Source of the DNA: Pycnopodia helianthoides
Taxonomy: Eukaryota; Echinodermata; Asteroidea; Forcipulatida; Asteriidae
Reading direction: 5' to 3'
Assembly: GCA_032158295.1 (NCBI GenBank)
Contig: CM063247.1
Span: 9,056,675-9,120,674, forward strand
DNA length: 64,000 nt
Below the pieces are notes generated by a model. That model worked only from the letters and a program-made list of their open reading frames with translations. It made no database searches and was not told where the DNA came from. The position numbers and the translations under genes were made by a program. Each line of letters begins with the position of its first letter. Within the stretch, counting starts at the first letter, position 1. Of this stretch, positions 21,911 to 32,201 are shown piece by piece.

Positions 21911-24627
21911 CCCGAGTAAAAAGATCAAACTTCCAGATAAGTTATAAATAAGACCCGATAGGTTCTGAGACACCGCAATGCGAAGACGGTCCCAAGTCGT
22001 TTCAAGAGATGGAGCCATTAGATCACGTGTGCAGAGTATATTAAAAAGCCATGCAGCATTTAAAAAAAAAGCAGATAAATAAATGTATTGTTGTATCGGG
22101 ATAGGTAAATGAAATTGAAATGAATAAGATAGTATCGACACTCCGTGAAAATGTTCGACAAAAGTGCTTTTACCTATTTGCTAAATGCAATCAAGATAAA
22201 GTTGAGCATTGGGATTGACTGTGATGACTGCTACTTGTTCGCCGACTTTGTCTGAATCAAGATAATGTACGTTGTTGGGTTCTGAAGTGGAGGGAAAAGT
22301 GATGCTACTGGTACTTTTTAAAATATTTTGTTATAGCTTATCGGGAACTGTGGAGACCACGTGTATGATATAATCGTTTGGGATATCCAGTTTAAAGTTG
22401 TAGGCTATGAACGATCCTTTTAAATAATAGCTTTAAACACCAGTATTACAAATTGGGTTGTGCATACGGCTGTTACATGTTTGGGTAAAAAACAAATCCA
22501 CCGTTACAACAAACAGCTGTGGGTTACGTATCCCCCGTCAACCATCGGAGAGCGGCTACCACCCATTCTTAAACCGATACATCGTCCCAGATTCCCTCTG
22601 ATCAAATCGATCCGGTTTCAATTTAACAAACAAAGAAGGGTATCTACCCTTGAAAATGTTGTGTCTTTCGTGTAAAGAGACTCACGGACATATGTAGAAA
22701 TCGGAGGCTTATTCTTCTTGGCAATACCGAAACCTGACTCCGGAATGCCTGCGACTCTCACGCCTTAGCAACAACAGCGGCATGGGTCCGCATACGTTGC
22801 CGGCATTATCGGCGCATTTTCCCGGACTTTCAACTTGCATTGATGAGCCGTCGAGCGGTAGGATACAACATTGGTACTGGCCCCAGGTGATTGCATATAT
22901 GCATAGCCCTGCACCGGATAGATGTAACTAGTGTGCGTGCATCGAATATATGGAATCTGTGCAAGTCGTTTAGGGGGTGTGGGGGGGGGGGTCCGCGGCC
23001 TGACCTTCTTTTAACGATTTCCCGGAAGAAAGGTGTTCACTCGCTGAATACAGCTTTGGTCAACCATCCATACAACATAACCATCCAGTCATTCTTCGTT
23101 CGGGACCGTGCCATTACTTTATATCACAAACATCAAATACAAGCAAGCTTTGTGTCCAATAAAACAAGGGTGCATTATTATGTAATAAAATATTAAACAA
23201 TACGAGTGAGCTACCCAACGATATACTTGCAATAATTGTAAAAATATACATATATACAAAACGGGTCTCCATTTATCAAGATTGAAACTATTAATGGTAA
23301 CATGTTATAGATGAAAAATCTACGAATTTGGAAACAGGGGAGGCGAAACAGTTTCTTAAGCGCGGGAGTAACCGCAGAAATTTCATAAATGCAGGAAGGT
23401 TCCACTAGTTACTGGCTCACCAGTTAGCAAACAAGTTTGATTGGCAGAGGTCCGGGTACCGAAAACCTCAGAACCCGGCACAGGGTTTCAGCCAGGCAGC
23501 TGAAGCCTGCCACACAGAACAGGTGTATCGCCGTTTTAAGAGGGTTTGATCTGTGTAGGTCTGTCTGTACAGTTTTGTGCGAGAATTATAAAGAGGGAAA
23601 ATATTTTACAGCCCCTCAAAAAAGTAATAACTAATACACAACTCCTGGACCGGATCCCCCACTTTGATATGTGGAATGGTCTAGTCTAGGAAATCTGGGA
23701 CTTTGACTCACCAGGGCATTGCACTGTGGAGAAAACAGTAAAACAATTAAAATGTGCCATGACTTGGTGTTACCAGAGCTCACTTGATTGGTATGTACAA
23801 TACGTTCATATAGAAGCTTCCACATGCGGGTAAACACGATTTCATGTACACATATTTCCCATCATAACAGGTGCAGTCATCTGATTGGAGGCAAAAATCA
23901 CCATACATTATCAACATATAGAATTCCTCCAGGAGTTACTCGTGGAGAAGGGACCATGAGACTGCTCAAAATGGAGTCATCACATCGAGGCTGCCTGAAG
24001 GGTATATTTCACCGACTGGGAGTAAAGATTAACTGTGCGAGGACGATCCGCGAATGTCTTGTAAGGAAAGACGAACATGAAAACGTTAAAAAAACACCAA
24101 CCTTTCTCATGAATCACATAAAGAGGACAATGTTTAGAATGAAATGAAAGCCTGTAATGTAATCCAATGAGAGCCAACCACTGTGAGAAGCAGTGTGCAA
24201 CGCTAGAAAAGCAGGATACCAAACTGTCCATCAGGAGCGGTTGGCTGTTGGACAACACAGTCCTGTCTCATAAAGTGATATCGTCTCAGCAACCAATTTT
24301 TTAATTGTATCGTCTGTTTAGAAAACATGACCTCCCGATCTTTTTTACAAGTTTGAGAATAACATTGAACTGTACACAGCGAACTTTGTGCAGAGCGTAT
24401 CCATTCCGGTTGGACATCACGTCAAGAGTATAGCAGTACAATCCACTCCAGTTTTACTGCAGTTCTGCACACGTCTGATCGCTGTCGGTGAAAAGTCAAC
24501 GCCACCAGAGGGTGGAAATTGTTTCAGTTCGAGTGTCAATATATTCTAAGTGAACACCATGTGAAGTAGAACTTGGAGCAAATGGACAGCTTCACGCGGA
24601 TGCATGATCTCGATTGTCCTTATCAAT
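21911..24627. other. No gene recognised
   Basis: Mixed composition with a G-run at about 22976-22992. Frames up to 119 codons (plus strand, 23788-24147) lack recognisable motifs. Confidence 0.5.
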
Positions 24628-24760
24628 TAGTGACCGATTTCATAGAGAGCTGCTTAAGCACAAAAGGTAGCTAAGCACAAAAAAACTACGCTTACCAGAC
24701 AAAGGTTACCAACCAAATTACCATGACACATGCACCATTTTTGACTTGTAAAGCTAATTT
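24628..24760 (+). repeat. 'tttcatagagct' repeat copy
   Basis: Runs 'gatttcatagagagctgctt', 'aagcacaaaaggtagctaag', 'cttaccagacaaaggttacc'. This is the best-preserved copy of the family in the window. Confidence 0.75.
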
Positions 24761-25033
24761 TGGGTACGAAATTGTTATAAAATTAAGCATATGTATACAA
24801 TGCCAAACCTATAGTGTGAATCAGACCGGACGCTGTAACATCAGGTGTCGGAATCTGCAGTCACTCATTTTTGCAAATCTTTCTTAAAAGCACCGGGGCA
24901 GGGTATTTCATTCTTGTTTTCAATAATTAAAGTATGTTTACTCTCATGTAAACTCAATCCCTGATTGGTTGAACATATTTTAAATGAATATCAGCAAAGA
25001 TAATTTGTTACCGTTTTTTGTTCAAGCTGGTCT

Positions 25034-25428
25034 TTAAAGGAACATTACAGAATTGGTAAGAAAAAAAACTTGTAAAATATACTTTTTTATCACAGATTTA
25101 CATAAAACTTACACGGTCTAATGATGATGCTAGTAGAAAACATCCCTTGAAATATGTCTGTCTGAAATGCCATGTTTGATGAGAAATGAATAAACTAATT
25201 TTCCGATTGGAGTTTATGGCTCAGTGAGCGTTTTATTCATTTGTTGAATCTATACGATTTCATGCAAATGTGTAATCGGTTTTTCACTATTTTCTCGTGA
25301 CCCAGATGGTCGATCGATCTCAAACTTCTACAGGTTTGTCAGTTTATGTATATGGTGGATTACATAAAGTGCTTACACTGCCAGCAACTGTTTTGTTAGC
25401 AAAAACTAATTCTGTAATGTTTCTTTAA
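25034..25428 (+). mobile_element. MITE family A, copy 3
   Basis: A 387-bp element (25038-25424) between TTAA at 25034-25037 and 25425-25428. Left terminus 'aggaacattacagaattggt'; right terminus 'taattctgtaatgtttct', with one substitution in the terminal repeat. The central palindrome is imperfect here ('gctcagtgagc'). Confidence 0.9.
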
Positions 25429-26812
25429 CAAATTTAAATAGCATTTTGTTCGTTCATATAAACAGACTGACGTGTTGCTCCAAATAAAGCCGGCTCAGTA
25501 TAATAATTGAGTATTACACATGGGCGTCTATTTGAGATCTGTCGAATGATCAAAGGTACGAAGGCCGGAGAGGACTTGTAACTTAAGTGGGTAATAAATT
25601 AGGTTGGTTAATCAATTTGGTTGGTTGATTAATTGGGTTGGTTAAATTGATCAACTAGATTGGTTATTCAATTAGGTTGGAACTTTCGCAATTTATCTTA
25701 AGCAAGGATCTTCCGATTGAAAGGAATTGATGTGTCACAGGCTGAACTTTAGCGTCGGTTATGGGTCTCTGGAAAGATGTTAGCTGTTCCCGTGGATTAA
25801 ATTATGATTCCGGAAACAAATGAGACAAAAAACAAATATGACTATATCGATCATTAGAAACTGGTATCAAACTGTTAGTCCCCTTCGATCGTATACTTAA
25901 TAAGTGCAGCTTGTCCGCATATTAAGATAATGCTTGGAATTGTGCTATGTCAATCACATGTAATGTCCTCTAATAACCAGGCCCACGCCGAATTACTTGA
26001 CCGCTTGTGAGGTGGTAATGAGAACCGTGGACACACCGGGGGAATTACCACGTGTCAGTCTCTCTAGAGGATGACATGATGACCCCAAGGAGCAAACAAG
26101 GCTGCTCCTCTCAGAGAGAACAGAACACCTACTGAACGACACCTCTCTGTTGACACGGCCTACAAGCGCAAGGGCCACATCAAACTGAGTTAATTCCCGT
26201 CGACTGTAATCTAATGCTGGACCCTATATCTAAGCACCAACAAAAAACCAAAACCTAGCTTCAACTTATGCTTGAAAACCTTTTCGATGTATAGTGGCTT
26301 GAGAACACGTTTTAGATGGGGTGGGGGGGACACACACCATAAGGCATTTCCGATGAACCCAATGGACAGGAAGACAAAGTCCAATTAATAGCTACCCATT
26401 ACTGAAACAAATTACTCATCTAGGAAACTTTTTTTTTCTTTTATTACAAAAGTCAACTCAACATTATTAAGTGGGGTGGGGGGGCAAATACGTGTTTTTG
26501 TTTTGTGCTTTTGGGGGGTGCAATCAAAATAGAATTAATAGATGTAACATTTGCATCTAGAATGACGATTCATATTTTGGTTTTTACCCAAATTTGTGAT
26601 CAGTACTGTTTACTCAGTACTTTCCAAAGTCCTGCGGAAACCGATTTACGGGCATATCACTCGGTTTAGGTTCGAACCCACGACCCCCCCCCTTTCCCCG
26701 TGCCGTTGTATTTTCCTTGCAGTAATCGGAAAATAACTTTGTACACAGTGGTTTTCACACACCGGTATCAGGTAAAAACCGAAACATAAAATGAAATTAG
26801 GGGGGGGGGGGC
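25429..26812. other. No gene; short GGTTGGTTAAT tandem
   Basis: 25595-25690 holds about five variants of 'aattaggttggttaat', a short degenerate tandem repeat. G-runs near 26320, 26470 and 26800 and C-runs near 26680 may be mutable or hard to sequence. No exon signals. Confidence 0.6.
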
Positions 26813-27071
26813 CTAACAAAATTGGTGAAAGTTTCAGCTCAATCGTTTCTTTTGAGTAACGGGAAAATAGTTCAAAACACTATCAAGTTATGATTTAAAT
26901 AATCGAGTTTTGGTCACGCGTGGCCAAAAGGAGTTGTACTAATTTTTTCAAAAACTATAATCAAGCAAAAATATCTCAAGTAATTTTTTCCACCATTTTG
27001 ACCATCTTTACACAATGTAAGTTATGTGCAAATCCGTGAACGTTTATGTTTTCACTCTTACCAATTTGTCT
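26813..27071 (-). mobile_element. MITE family B relic
   Basis: On the minus strand it runs from 'ttggtaagagtgaaaac' through 'aaaatatttctgc'-like and 'cgattgagctgaaactttca' segments, as in the 12.8-kb copy. 'gtcacgcgtggcc' lies at the centre, where family B copies have a CGCG palindrome. One terminus is missing, so the copy is truncated. Confidence 0.55.
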
Positions 27072-27388
27072 CTCACATAATAAATAGCGTCAGCCGTCGG
27101 AAGGTATATTATCTTTGTCTCTGTAGAGATTTAAAAAAAAAAAAAAATGAGGAGAAACACCAAAATTAGTGTTATACTTGTATTAAAGGAATTATATAGT
27201 GGAATCAAGACATGTTGTGGTTACTGAGTATCGTAACCGAAGCGCAGCCAACCCGACAACTTGATATTTCTATTCATTAAAAATAGGGGGTCATATTACA
27301 ACGGGAGACTATGTATTTAATATCTGCATGTACACGTACACTGTTACTGCCTTATTGAGTGGTTAGGATATAAAATACCAACACTTAC
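27072..27388. other. No gene recognised
   Basis: Contains a poly(A) run at about 27131-27147. Nothing else. Confidence 0.5.
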
Positions 27389-27580
27389 TTGCACCATTTC
27401 AAATGTTTTGCAAATGTTTTGCTATATTGGGTTTCATTGGTAAATTGTTTGTAGGTGAAGACGAAAGCACATCTCACCAGATGACTGCATGCTTGAATGG
27501 ACTGCCTGCACAAGTAATGACGACGTTTGCAATGCGTTAGGCCAGGACGACCGCGTACAAGCATCCTGCTAATATCCGAC
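27389..27580 (-). CDS. Weak candidate exon, unknown
   Basis: A very good minus-strand donor, GCAA|GTAAGT (GT at 27388-27387), ends a 192-nt open stretch whose possible acceptor ('tttcactgttgtgag') is only fair. The frame enters and leaves in phase 2 and gives 63 residues rich in His, Arg, Lys and Cys, an unusual composition. On the plus strand, 27481-27572 after 'atctcaccag' reads a Cys-spaced peptide (C-x6-C-x6-C-x12-C) ending in a stop. The two readings compete and at most one can be real. Confidence 0.22.
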
Positions 27581-28448
27581 CTCACAACAGTGAAATATGA
27601 TATGAATTTCAAGACATTTCCCGTTCGGGAATTCCCTCGGGGAGACTAATCCATACGAGGTGAGACCTTCCTGCTCAATACATTTTTTTTTTAACCAAGA
27701 GTATTCTACCATCCCTCAACGTGACTTAAGCACCGTCGAATCACAAGCCATTTTCGATCACAGTCTTCGAGATTATCATGCACACCACGTAGAAGTCCCG
27801 GGAAGAACAGTCCGTCACTGGCGCCCTCCCCCATCCACACGGACAAAACCCACTAGCGTGTAGAGCCAGTGCGTGAGCTTGACTCCCCTAGGCCTAAGTC
27901 AGCACTCCCCCCCCCCCTTTTTTTCTTTTTTGCTCGGAAATCGGCGCGTAGAGCGAGGACTTGAAATGTTTGCCTTGCGATCCACGTTACCACTCCTGAC
28001 AAGACAGTGCTTTCCACAAAGTAGCGTTTCCTCTTCATTATGTTAACTTGCGTGTCCAATTAGGCCCCACCGTACGCGGCAGCTCATAGTGGCGAAGACG
28101 CATTGTTCGTCGTCGGACTGTTGCTGGCCTCCGTCTAATATCCCATGAGCTCAGCCAGGTGTTAGGACGATAGTGGCAGAGCGGATGGGATCCACTGATC
28201 CTTGCCTCATTACTGTGTTAACTCTTATGAGGAAAAAAGTACATCGTCTGTTCCCACGTCTGCGTAAGGTGGGGGTTAACAATCGGCAATACAACACCCC
28301 TGCCGGTGTATTGAGTTATCTCAGTCTACCGTCTCCGCAACTAAATCCCAGCATTTTTTAACGCGATTGCGACGACACTAGAAGTCATTCTACGTCGTGT
28401 GTATCGCTCTGGGACTACTACAGCAGATGCCACCGTCATTACAGCAGG
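27581..28448. other. Upstream region of the GPCR exon
   Basis: Probable 5' untranslated and promoter region. It has more CpG than the surrounding sequence and a C/T run at 27907-27930. No TATA box or initiator can be asserted. An ATG at 28427 opens a 20-codon frame that stops at 28489 and overlaps the receptor start in another frame. Its context is poor (C at -3, C at +4), so scanning ribosomes would mostly pass it. Confidence 0.5.
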
Positions 28449-28796
28449 ATGGAGGACCCCGAGTTATCGTATTCCTACTCTTTCAGTAGTTATTACTACT
28501 CCTCCAACTCCAACTTCACCACCGGCTTCGAGGGAGAGTCGAGTGTTTACGCTGTGCTTGTTCCGATCGTCTTTGGGATAATTACCGTGGTTGGCCTGAT
28601 TGGTAACGGCTGTGTGGTTATAGTCATAGCCCGGAACCGATGCATGAGGACCGTCACTAATTTCTTCATAATGAATAATGCCATCACTGATATGGTGTTC
28701 GTGGTAATCTGTGCACCCGTCACGGCCTCGCAGTTTGTCCTGACCGATTGGATTTTTGGTGACTTCATTTGCAAGCTGGTAGTCTTCATGCAGTAT
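28449..28796 (+). CDS. Class A GPCR, first coding exon (kisspeptin/galanin-like)
   Basis: A seven-transmembrane, probably neuropeptide, receptor of the plasma membrane; only the first exon is in the window (116 codons, exit phase 0). The start ATG has A at -3 and G at +4. Residues 1-32 form an extracellular tail rich in Ser/Tyr with a sequon at N22 (NFT). TM1 is about 33-60 with the conserved 'GLIGN' (N53 = N1.50). The first loop reads 'RNRCMRTVTNFF'. TM2 contains D81 (D2.50), written NNAITD where most relatives have NLAxxD. ECL1 has 'DWIFGDFICK': W101 and C108 (C3.25, the disulphide cysteine). The pattern 'MRTxTN...WxFGxFxCK' best fits the galanin/kisspeptin/allatostatin-A receptor group. 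DRY, CWxP and NPxxY lie in missing exons. Reading through the donor gives no TM3, as expected for an intron. Confidence 0.88.
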
Positions 28797-28802
28797 GTAA
28801 GT
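28797..28802 (+). promoter_or_regulatory. Splice donor of GPCR exon 1
   Basis: GTAAGT follows 'atgcagtat'. The match to the intron side of the donor consensus is perfect. It lies exactly where homology to TM3 stops, and the frame ends about 45 codons later in unrelated residues. Confidence 0.8.
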
Positions 28803-29009
28803 ATGTTTAAGTTCTACACTCATTCAGAGTACAAGCGATGCTTATTGTATGCTTTCTCAAAGATCATCATTACCCACCCCCTCGTGTTTCCCTCAGCCCG
28901 GTCTTCCCACAAGTGTTTTGATATTGATCAAAATTAATACAATACAGGTAGTCTCCATCCATCACCTGTTGTACTAAGTTGAATGAACGCTACCCAAATA
29001 TACTGTCAT

Positions 29010-29270
29010 TGAGGTTTAGTTGCACGTATTTAACGCAAACGCAAACGCAAGCGTGGCAAATAGTCTCGCGTCACGCAACGCAACTTTCCGCTCACGTTCA
29101 CGTTGCGCGTAATCGTGCACGTATCGTATCGTACAGCTAAAACTCATAAACATTGAGTTTGAGATGAGATTACGTATAAAAGGTCAAACGCAAATGGGAA
29201 TATTATCAATCAACGCAATTTTCGCTTGTTTTCATTCGTGACGTTGTTTTCATTTGATTGGCCTCACCAG
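29010..29270. repeat. ACGCAA-rich element
   Basis: 'acgcaaacgcaaacgcaagcg' type units and CpG-rich stretches ('cacgttcacgttgcgcg') cluster here, unlike the AT-rich flanks. 'acgcaa' recurs near 29186 and 29213. Probably a short dispersed repeat. Non-coding. Confidence 0.5.
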
Positions 29271-29334
29271 ACACTTCCATGCACCGTCAAGCTTAGCGTC
29301 CAAACTCTCAAATGACACAGACTTTCAAATTGCC

Positions 29335-29500
29335 AGGAATATATATACACATAAGTATAAAGAGTAAAACATTGATATATGTATATACATATACATATAT
29401 ACCCACTGTACATCATTGAATCGAAAGCTAAGGCAATCTCCCCTACTATTTTAATATACATATAAATATATACACACATTTTTATACTAGTATGAGTCGA
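29335..29500. repeat. AT-rich ATATAC simple sequence
   Basis: Blocks of 'atatatacacata' and 'tatacatatac' make a Tyr/Ile-rich minus-strand frame without gene character. Confidence 0.7.
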
Positions 29501-30174
29501 TAACTGTTGATACAGCTCAATCATATTTTTCAAATGTAATAATCTATGCGCAAGAGTATTATTCTTGTTTATAAAAAAAATGTATGTACAGCGTTTCATG
29601 TTCGTCCGCGCACAGTTCAATTTCGTCCGCGCAAATGTTTTGGACTGTGTTTGGATTGTTCAATACGACAAGTTAATATGTAAATAGTGACATGTAGTAT
29701 GTACCATGTTCAACAGTGTCTTATAAACATCACTGCAATATCTTCATCCTGTTTAGATGCGCGTAAACAATCATCACCGTTACAATGCGTTACTTTTTTT
29801 AAAGTAATCGACTTTCAATACTTTTCCAATGGGAGAGTTTTCAATACTCCTTCACAACATTAAAGGCATACTTTTTATTCATTATTTTCTTTCTATTTTC
29901 TTCTTGCCACGCTCCACTCGGTGACAAATCCAACATTAAAACCGACACTTTTAGTCGGTCAATCCCGTTTCAATTGATTTCTCAGAGTAATAACGTACCC
30001 GTTTAGTCATGGAAGGTTTGCCGGGGGGAATTGCATTTCGCAAGGTCACGACGGTTCAATTCTCCGTATTGATCCTCACAGCCAAAATACGCACTTAATA
30101 CTCCTCTATGATGAAGCCGGTCGATGCGAGGGATTTGTGGAAGTATTTCGTTGCAGCTGAACAGTGATCAGCCG
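29501..30174. other. No gene recognised
   Basis: AT-rich to 29940, then moderately GC. If the exon at 30175 is real, its promoter should lie here; no element can be asserted. Confidence 0.45.
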
Positions 30175-30366
30175 ATGAAGATGAGCAGTAAACTGATTCT
30201 ATTACCCGCTCTCGGTGGATTCATGTTCATGTTGAACTCCTCCCCGTGTTTGATGGGACCCGTCCCAGGATCAGCAGTGCCCAAATTCCGGTCAGCCATA
30301 ACCAAGAATAATGGTGGTCCCCTTTTTAATTTCGACACTTCAACCGGTCCGTCAACCGGACAACCG
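30175..30366 (+). CDS. Candidate first exon of a secreted protein
   Basis: The ATG at 30175 has good context (G at -3, A at +4). It opens 64 codons that end in phase 0 at a donor-like CCG|GTAAAG (GT at 30367). Residues 1-26 look like a signal peptide: 'MKMSSK', then 'LILLPALGGFMFML', then a small-residue region with Cys25. The rest is short and polar ('SAITKNNGGPLFNFDT'), as in many neuropeptide or secreted precursors. An in-frame ATG lies at 30124. Unspliced, the frame stops at 30457. A very strong plus-strand acceptor at 31115 would add seven codons and a stop in phase 0, giving about 71 residues. I recognise no family. Confidence 0.4.
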
Positions 30367-30744
30367 GTAAAGATTGACACGGGGAAAGTTTGTATTATAG
30401 TTGTTTTACTTTCTTCACGGGTAGAGCGCCGTGGGTGTTGTAATGCCAAGAAGTATTGACAAACCAGTCGAATAAGACACAGGTATCATAAAAAAAGACT
30501 GTTGATAATAATTAAGATAATTAATGTTCGATAGCTTTTAATAATATAAAAACACATGATCATGTTCGAGCTTTTGTAAAGCGTCTTACTCAACACTGAA
30601 CCAACACTCAACCGATTGGGTAAACAGTTTTCTTTCTTGCCATTTCATTATGGTGTCCCCCTATACACCGGACTGAGCGTGTCTCTTTGCTGCATAGGTT
30701 GACACATTGTACTCTAAATAAGACGTAGATTATGAATCTTACGC

Positions 30745-30821
30745 TTATTTCGCATTAGATTGGTCCCACGTATAGTCACGTCTGATGTTGCCAACACTTG
30801 GGTATAGCGTCATGGGGCAAT
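30745..30821 (-). CDS. Candidate last coding exon, minus-strand gene
   Basis: A minus-strand acceptor ('gagattttttctag', AG at 30823-30822) precedes 77 nt open to a TAA. It enters in phase 1, matching the phase-1 exit of the exon at 31713-31840. It encodes about 25 residues including 'YPSVGNIRRDYTWDQ'. No polyadenylation signal lies close by; an AATAAA-type signal on the minus strand is near 29875. Short length keeps confidence low. Confidence 0.3.
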
Positions 30822-31164
30822 CTAGAAAAAATCTCTCCTCGGCACCCTTGCACCCTTTTCACCAAGGCAATGTTTACTTTGTAACTATAGACATTTACAC
30901 TTGGTATGCCTGCATTCGTAATGGCATTAAACGTCATTTGTGTGATTGGTTAAATTATTATTATTATACAAATCATCAGACTGTGTTCGTCCATTGTTGG
31001 ATGAATCCCTTCTCCTTCTTGCTATTCTAGCCCTATAGTTGTCGTGTTCGTGTATTTTGAATTTCGTCTCTCCATCTTCTCTTCTGTCTCCCTCTCCTTC
31101 TTTCCCCATTTATAGGTTGCCATTCGGTTAGTCTCTTAGTCAACCTGCTGTCGTGTTAAGTGTT

Positions 31165-31345
31165 TTACATGAAGTGTGGAAGTGAGAACACAAGAGGTCC
31201 ATACATACAGAGTAGGGACTTGAAACACTGTGTGGACCTACACACGTCCACACAGTTGTGTTTACAGCATTTTTCTAAAGTGTACAGAACAACAGGAAAG
31301 TCAACCGAGTGAATGCAACACAGAACTGTGTGTTTTCTTGAGAAG
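31165..31345 (+). repeat. Repeat family R, partial copy
   Basis: Matches 'gagaacacaagaggtcc', 'gggacttgaaacactgtg', the hairpin at 31226-31256, 'gtgtacagaac' and 'caacacagaactgtgtg'. The 'ccccaca' and 'gtctccaca' parts are absent. Confidence 0.8.
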
Positions 31346-31712
31346 TGTCCTAGAATTGTTCCCATGATGTCTTTCATCTTACTATTAGTTTTGTTTAATA
31401 CTGTATAGTTCCAAGCTGTAACTATATGATTGATTCTTGGCACTCTTGCTTTACACACTAGACACACCCCTGACCTTTACTTTGCACGGGAAGACGTAAA
31501 GAGGGTGTCAACTTTGTATTGCACCTATTTCACACAATAATATAGACGCAACTACGATTCGCATGATGCTGAGCTACTCTTGATTTTTTTTAACCCGAGT
31601 ATAACTAATGTAAGCCTACATTTTGTTTTTAAACACAACGCATGCGCAAGCCAACATCCGCTTGAAAACTAGAGTATTGCATTGACACGCCAACATTTTT
31701 GCTGGTTCTTAC
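31346..31712. other. No gene; putative intron
   Basis: AT-rich. Would be intronic if the minus-strand exons on either side are joined. Confidence 0.4.
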
Positions 31713-31840
31713 CGATGTCTATGTAATCATTTGGGGCGTACCTATCGAGTGAAAAACACACGTCTTGAGCGAGTTCGGACAGGCTGTCAAAATAGAAATC
31801 TCGTCCATACGCAACAAGTCCACTGCACTTTGCATGCTTA
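31713..31840 (-). CDS. Candidate internal exon, minus-strand gene
   Basis: A minus-strand acceptor 'attgttttccctgag' (AG at 31842-31841) and donor ATCG|GTAAGA (GT at 31712-31711) bound 128 nt. The frame enters in phase 2, leaves in phase 1 and gives 42 codons. Residues include 'KCSGLVAYGRDFYFDSLSEL' and 'SLDRYAPNDYIDI', acidic and aromatic with ordinary protein composition. I do not recognise the family. Joined to 30745-30821 the frame stays open across the junction. The upstream partner is unresolved: the nearest candidate (32142-32201) leaves in phase 1. Confidence 0.45.
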
Positions 31841-32141
31841 CTCAGGGAAAACAATTATATGCCGGCGATGGATACATTGATCCAAGTTTCATATTTACGA
31901 ATAGCGGGCTGACGTGCTGAGTATGCTTGAAAACGACGGCAACGTCTCGTCATGGTCTCGTTCACTGTTGCCATTGAATCAGTCATGACGTTAACACTAA
32001 AATATAGATATCGGTTGTAACTTTTAAAAAGGTCAAACTCGGTGGGTGGTTTTCAACGTTGTAAATTTAACTTGTGATTCGTCTTCGGAGAATTTGCTTC
32101 AATGATATCATCAGTTTGCCGTGATATCGGTATCCCATTAC
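31841..32141. other. No gene called
   Basis: The minus strand is open for about 45 codons (31863-31994) after 'tatctatattttag', beginning 'VNVMTDSMATVNETM'. It has no donor compatible with its neighbours, so it is left uncalled. Confidence 0.4.
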
Positions 32142-32201
32142 CGGAAAAGTTATAGTGTATCGGTAACACAAATCCGTGACTCGTATGCAACGTAGGCCTT
32201 T
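32142..32201 (-). CDS. Weak candidate exon, minus-strand gene
   Basis: Minus-strand acceptor 'gccccgccaccttttag' and donor TCCG|GTAATG bound 60 nt, phase 1 in and phase 1 out. It encodes 19 residues ('RPTLHTSHGFVLPIHYNFS'). The phase matches the exit of 35190-35258. The donor is below consensus, and the frame also continues past it for 28 codons, so this may be chance. Confidence 0.25.

Noticed and set aside
21749..22141. 130-codon minus-strand frame next to the GTTTCGA motif
   Set aside because: No RT, GIY-YIG or other motif. Likely chance within a repeat fragment.
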